64,000 nt of DNA from Pseudomonas cichorii (GTDB taxonomy: Bacteria; Pseudomonadota; Gammaproteobacteria; Pseudomonadales; Pseudomonadaceae), in NCBI RefSeq assembly GCF_015471405.1, contig NZ_BLVZ01000006.1:62001-126000 (forward strand), given 5' to 3'. The notes under the pieces were generated by a model. It saw only the letters and a program-made list of their open reading frames with translations. It was not told the DNA's origin and made no database searches. This document shows, in pieces, positions 61,868 through 64,000 of this stretch. The position numbers and the translations under genes are program-made. Positions within the stretch are counted from its first letter, which is position 1; the number at the start of each line of letters is the position of its first letter.

Positions 61868-64000
61868 ATGAGCTTCGGCGCCGATGAAGAGATCCTTCAG
61901 GATTTTCTGGTAGAGGCCGGCGAAATTCTGGAGCAGTTGTCTGAACAGTTGGTCGAGCTGGAAAGCCGACCAGATGATGCGGATCTGCTCAATGCAATTT
62001 TTCGCGGTTTTCACACTGTAAAAGGGGGCGCCGGCTTCCTCCAGCTCCATGAGCTGGTGGAGTGCTGCCACATCGCCGAAAACGTGTTCGACATCCTTCG
62101 CAAGGGTGAGCGCCGCGTTGACGCCGAATTGATGGACGTGGTCCTTGAAGCTCTGGATACAGTCAACAGCATGTTCGGTCAGGTGCGCGAGCGGACCGAC
62201 CTTACGCCTGCGACTCCAGAACTGCTGGCTGCGCTGTCGCGTCTTGCAGAGCCACAGTCGGCTCAGCAGGCCGAGGAGGCTCCACCTCCACCACCTCCTG
62301 TGGTCGAGGCGGCTCCCGTCGAGCCAGCTGCAAGCGATGACATCACTGACGCCGAGTTCGAGCACCTGCTCGACACCATGAGCGCGGCCAAGGCTGATGC
62401 AGCGCCTGCTGCAGCTGCGGCAGCTCCTGCGGCCAGCGATGAAATCACCGATCAGGAATTCGAGTCGCTGCTCGATCAGTTGCATGGCAAGGGCCAGTTT
62501 GCGCCTGATGCCGTTGCTGCGCCTGCACCCGCTCCAGTAGCGGCTGCCCCGGCCAGTGGCGCTGCACCTGCCAGCGATGAAATTACCGACGACGAATTTG
62601 AAGCCTTGCTCGATCAATTGCATGGCAAGGGTTCCTTCGATGGCGGTGTCGCTGCGGCTCCGGTTGCTGCAACGGCTGCACCTGCCAAGGCTGCGGCAGC
62701 TCCTGCTGCGGCGGCCTCCGATGAAATCACCGATACCGAGTTCGAGAGCCTGCTCGATGAACTGCACGGCAAGGGCAAGTTCGAGCCTCAAGCCGTTGCC
62801 GGTAATGTGGCGGCAGCCGCTGCGCCTCCGCCACCACCTGCTGCGGCAGCCAAGCCGGCTCCCGCTCCCGCTCCCGCACCTGCTGCCAAACCGGCCGCGC
62901 CTGCTGCTCCGGCTCCTGCCCCGGCACGCGCACCTGCTGCTGGCGGTGCGTCCGAAAAGCCTGTGGCGTCCGAAGCGGAAACCACCGTACGGGTCGATAC
63001 CGCGCGCCTGGACGAGATCATGAACATGGTCGGCGAACTGGTGCTGGTGCGTAACCGTCTGGTTCGCCTGGGTCTCAACAGTGGCGATGAAGCCATGTCC
63101 AAGGCTGTGTCGAACCTGGATGTGGTGACTGCCGACTTGCAGACTGCGGTGATGAAAACCCGCATGCAGCCGATCAAGAAAGTCTTCGGTCGCTTCCCGC
63201 GACTGGTTCGCGATCTGGCGCGTCAGCTCAAGAAAGAGATCAACCTGGAGCTGGTTGGTGAAGAAACCGACCTGGACAAGAACCTCGTAGAGGCGCTTGC
63301 CGACCCGTTGGTCCACTTGGTGCGCAACGCGGTCGACCACGGTATCGAAACTCCCGAAGAACGCGAAGCCTCAGGCAAGTCCCGTGGCGGTCGTGTGATT
63401 CTTTCGGCCGAACAGGAAGGTGACCATATCCTGTTGTCGATCTCCGACGACGGCAAGGGGATGGACCCTAACGTTCTGCGCGGCATCGCTGTGAAGCGTG
63501 GCGTGATGGACAAGGATGCTGCCGACCGCCTGAGCGACACCGATTGCTACAACCTGATCTTCGCTCCAGGTTTTTCGACCAAATCCGAGATTTCCGATAT
63601 CTCCGGACGCGGTGTGGGCATGGACGTGGTGAAAACCAAGATTGCCCAGCTCAACGGTACGATCAACATCTACTCCACCAAGGGCCAGGGCTCCAAGATT
63701 GTCATCAAGGTGCCTTTGACCCTGGCAATCATGCCGACCCTGATGGTGATGCTGGGCAACCAGGCCTTTGCCTTCCCGTTGGTCAACGTCAACGAAATCT
63801 TCCACCTGGACCTGTCGACTACCAACGTCGTCGATGGTCAGGAAGTCGTGATCGTGCGTGACAAGGCCTTGCCACTGTTCTACCTCAAGCGCTGGCTGAT
63901 CAGCTCTGCCGCTTACGAAGAACAGCATGAAGGCCATGTGGTGATCCTTTCGGTTGGCACCCAGCGTATCGGCTTTGTGGTCGATCAACTGGTCGGTCAG
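61868..64000 (+). CDS. cheA: CheA, chemotaxis histidine kinase (3' end outside window)
   Basis: The visible 711 residues cover P1 (Hpt, His49 in FRGFHTVKGGAG), a long Ala/Pro-rich linker (~110-370), the dimerisation domain P3, the ATPase P4 (N-box HLVRNAVDHGIE near 483, G1 DDGKGMD near 528, F-box FAPGFST, G2 GRGVGMDVV near 580) and the start of the CheW-like P5. I see no canonical folded P2 domain. Instead the linker has four copies of a motif like SDEITDxEFExLLDxLHGKG at residues 156, 190, 236 and 284. The ATG follows AGGGAG about 8 nt upstream. Confidence 0.97.
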   Translation, partial: MSFGADEEILQDFLVEAGEILEQLSEQLVELESRPDDADLLNAIFRGFHTVKGGAGFLQLHELVECCHIAENVFDILRKGERRVDAELMDVVLEALDTVNSMFGQVRERTDLTPATPELLAALSRLAEPQSAQQAEEAPPPPPPVVEAAPVEPAASDDITDAEFEHLLDTMSAAKADAAPAAAAAAPAASDEITDQEFESLLDQLHGKGQFAPDAVAAPAPAPVAAAPASGAAPASDEITDDEFEALLDQLHGKGSFDGGVAAAPVAATAAPAKAAAAPAAAASDEITDTEFESLLDELHGKGKFEPQAVAGNVAAAAAPPPPPAAAAKPAPAPAPAPAAKPAAPAAPAPAPARAPAAGGASEKPVASEAETTVRVDTARLDEIMNMVGELVLVRNRLVRLGLNSGDEAMSKAVSNLDVVTADLQTAVMKTRMQPIKKVFGRFPRLVRDLARQLKKEINLELVGEETDLDKNLVEALADPLVHLVRNAVDHGIETPEEREASGKSRGGRVILSAEQEGDHILLSISDDGKGMDPNVLRGIAVKRGVMDKDAADRLSDTDCYNLIFAPGFSTKSEISDISGRGVGMDVVKTKIAQLNGTINIYSTKGQGSKIVIKVPLTLAIMPTLMVMLGNQAFAFPLVNVNEIFHLDLSTTNVVDGQEVVIVRDKALPLFYLKRWLISSAAYEEQHEGHVVILSVGTQRIGFVVDQLVGQ
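62333..62776 (+). repeat. Four in-frame acidic repeats in the CheA linker
   Basis: Copies begin at 62333 (short, 16 residues, ending LLDTM), 62435, 62573 and 62717 (20 residues each, ending LHGKG). Spacing is 34, 46 and 48 residues, with Ala/Pro-rich spacers. Each has the pattern S-D-[DE]-I-T-D-x-E-F-E-x-L-L-D. Confidence 0.9.

Noticed and set aside
62333..62776. The linker repeats as a CRISPR or DNA-level tandem array
   Set aside because: Repeats are conserved as amino acids in the cheA frame, differ at synonymous positions and have unequal spacing. They are protein repeats.
61853..63340. 495-codon open frame antisense to cheA
   Set aside because: Shadow of the Ala/Pro-rich CheA linker, giving Gly/Arg/Ser-rich nonsense. 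CheA on the plus strand has clear catalytic motifs.
1..64000. tRNA, rRNA, insertion sequences, integrases or CRISPR arrays
   Set aside because: None was seen. No transposase-like frame, no cloverleaf-like gene with CCA end and no attachment-type repeats flank the accessory insert.

Overview
The window is a nearly complete polar-flagellum and chemotaxis locus of a fluorescent Pseudomonas, most likely in or near the P. syringae group. Three things point there. The gene order is pseudomonad: FleQ, FleSR, FlhF, FleN and FliA regulators with cheYZA downstream. The genes just upstream of fliC match the P. syringae flagellin glycosylation island: two large glycosyltransferases and a ketoacyl-ACP synthase III homologue. 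The 282-residue flagellin carries serines at 143, 164, 176, 183, 193 and 201, the positions known to be glycosylated in P. syringae flagellin.

Layout. 1-703 is the 3' end of an MFS transporter gene. 780-3363 (minus strand) holds flgA, flgM, flgN and flgZ. 3443-5247 holds cheV and cheR. 5429-11030 is an accessory insert: a minus-strand FlhE-like exported protein, an AT-rich gap, and a four-gene MacB/TolC/HlyD-type export operon. 11265-14178 is flgBCDE, followed by a tiny minus-strand exported protein. 14753-23148 is flgFGHIJKL. 23237-31069 is the glycosylation island. 31402-35066 is fliC, flaG, fliD, fliS and fliT. 35244-39462 is fleQ, fleS and fleR. 39703-45479 is fliEFGHIJ. 45539-47952 is the HsbA/HsbR/HptB switch. 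48038-54999 is fliK and fliLMNOPQR-flhB. 55240-60395 is flhA, flhF, fleN and fliA. 60655-64000 is cheY, cheZ and a cheA truncated by the window edge.

The control logic can be read from the DNA. FleQ is the top sigma54 activator. Sigma54 (GG-N10-GC) elements lie before flgA, flgB, flgF, fleS, fliE, fliK, fliL and flhA. Sigma28-like elements lie before flgM, fliC and fliS, and possibly before cheV. This fits the four-tier hierarchy known in P. aeruginosa: FleQ, then FleSR and early structural genes, then hook, basal-body and late genes, and finally FliA-dependent filament and chemotaxis genes released by FlgM export.

The most interesting observations are: four copies of a short acidic motif in the CheA linker that resemble the CheY-binding peptide of FliM; a FlhE-like protein beside an efflux operon inside the flagellar locus; a tiny exported protein between flgE and flgF with its own possible sigma54 element; and a palindrome inside the predicted fleQ promoter. 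All family assignments come from reading the translations by eye. No database search was run.
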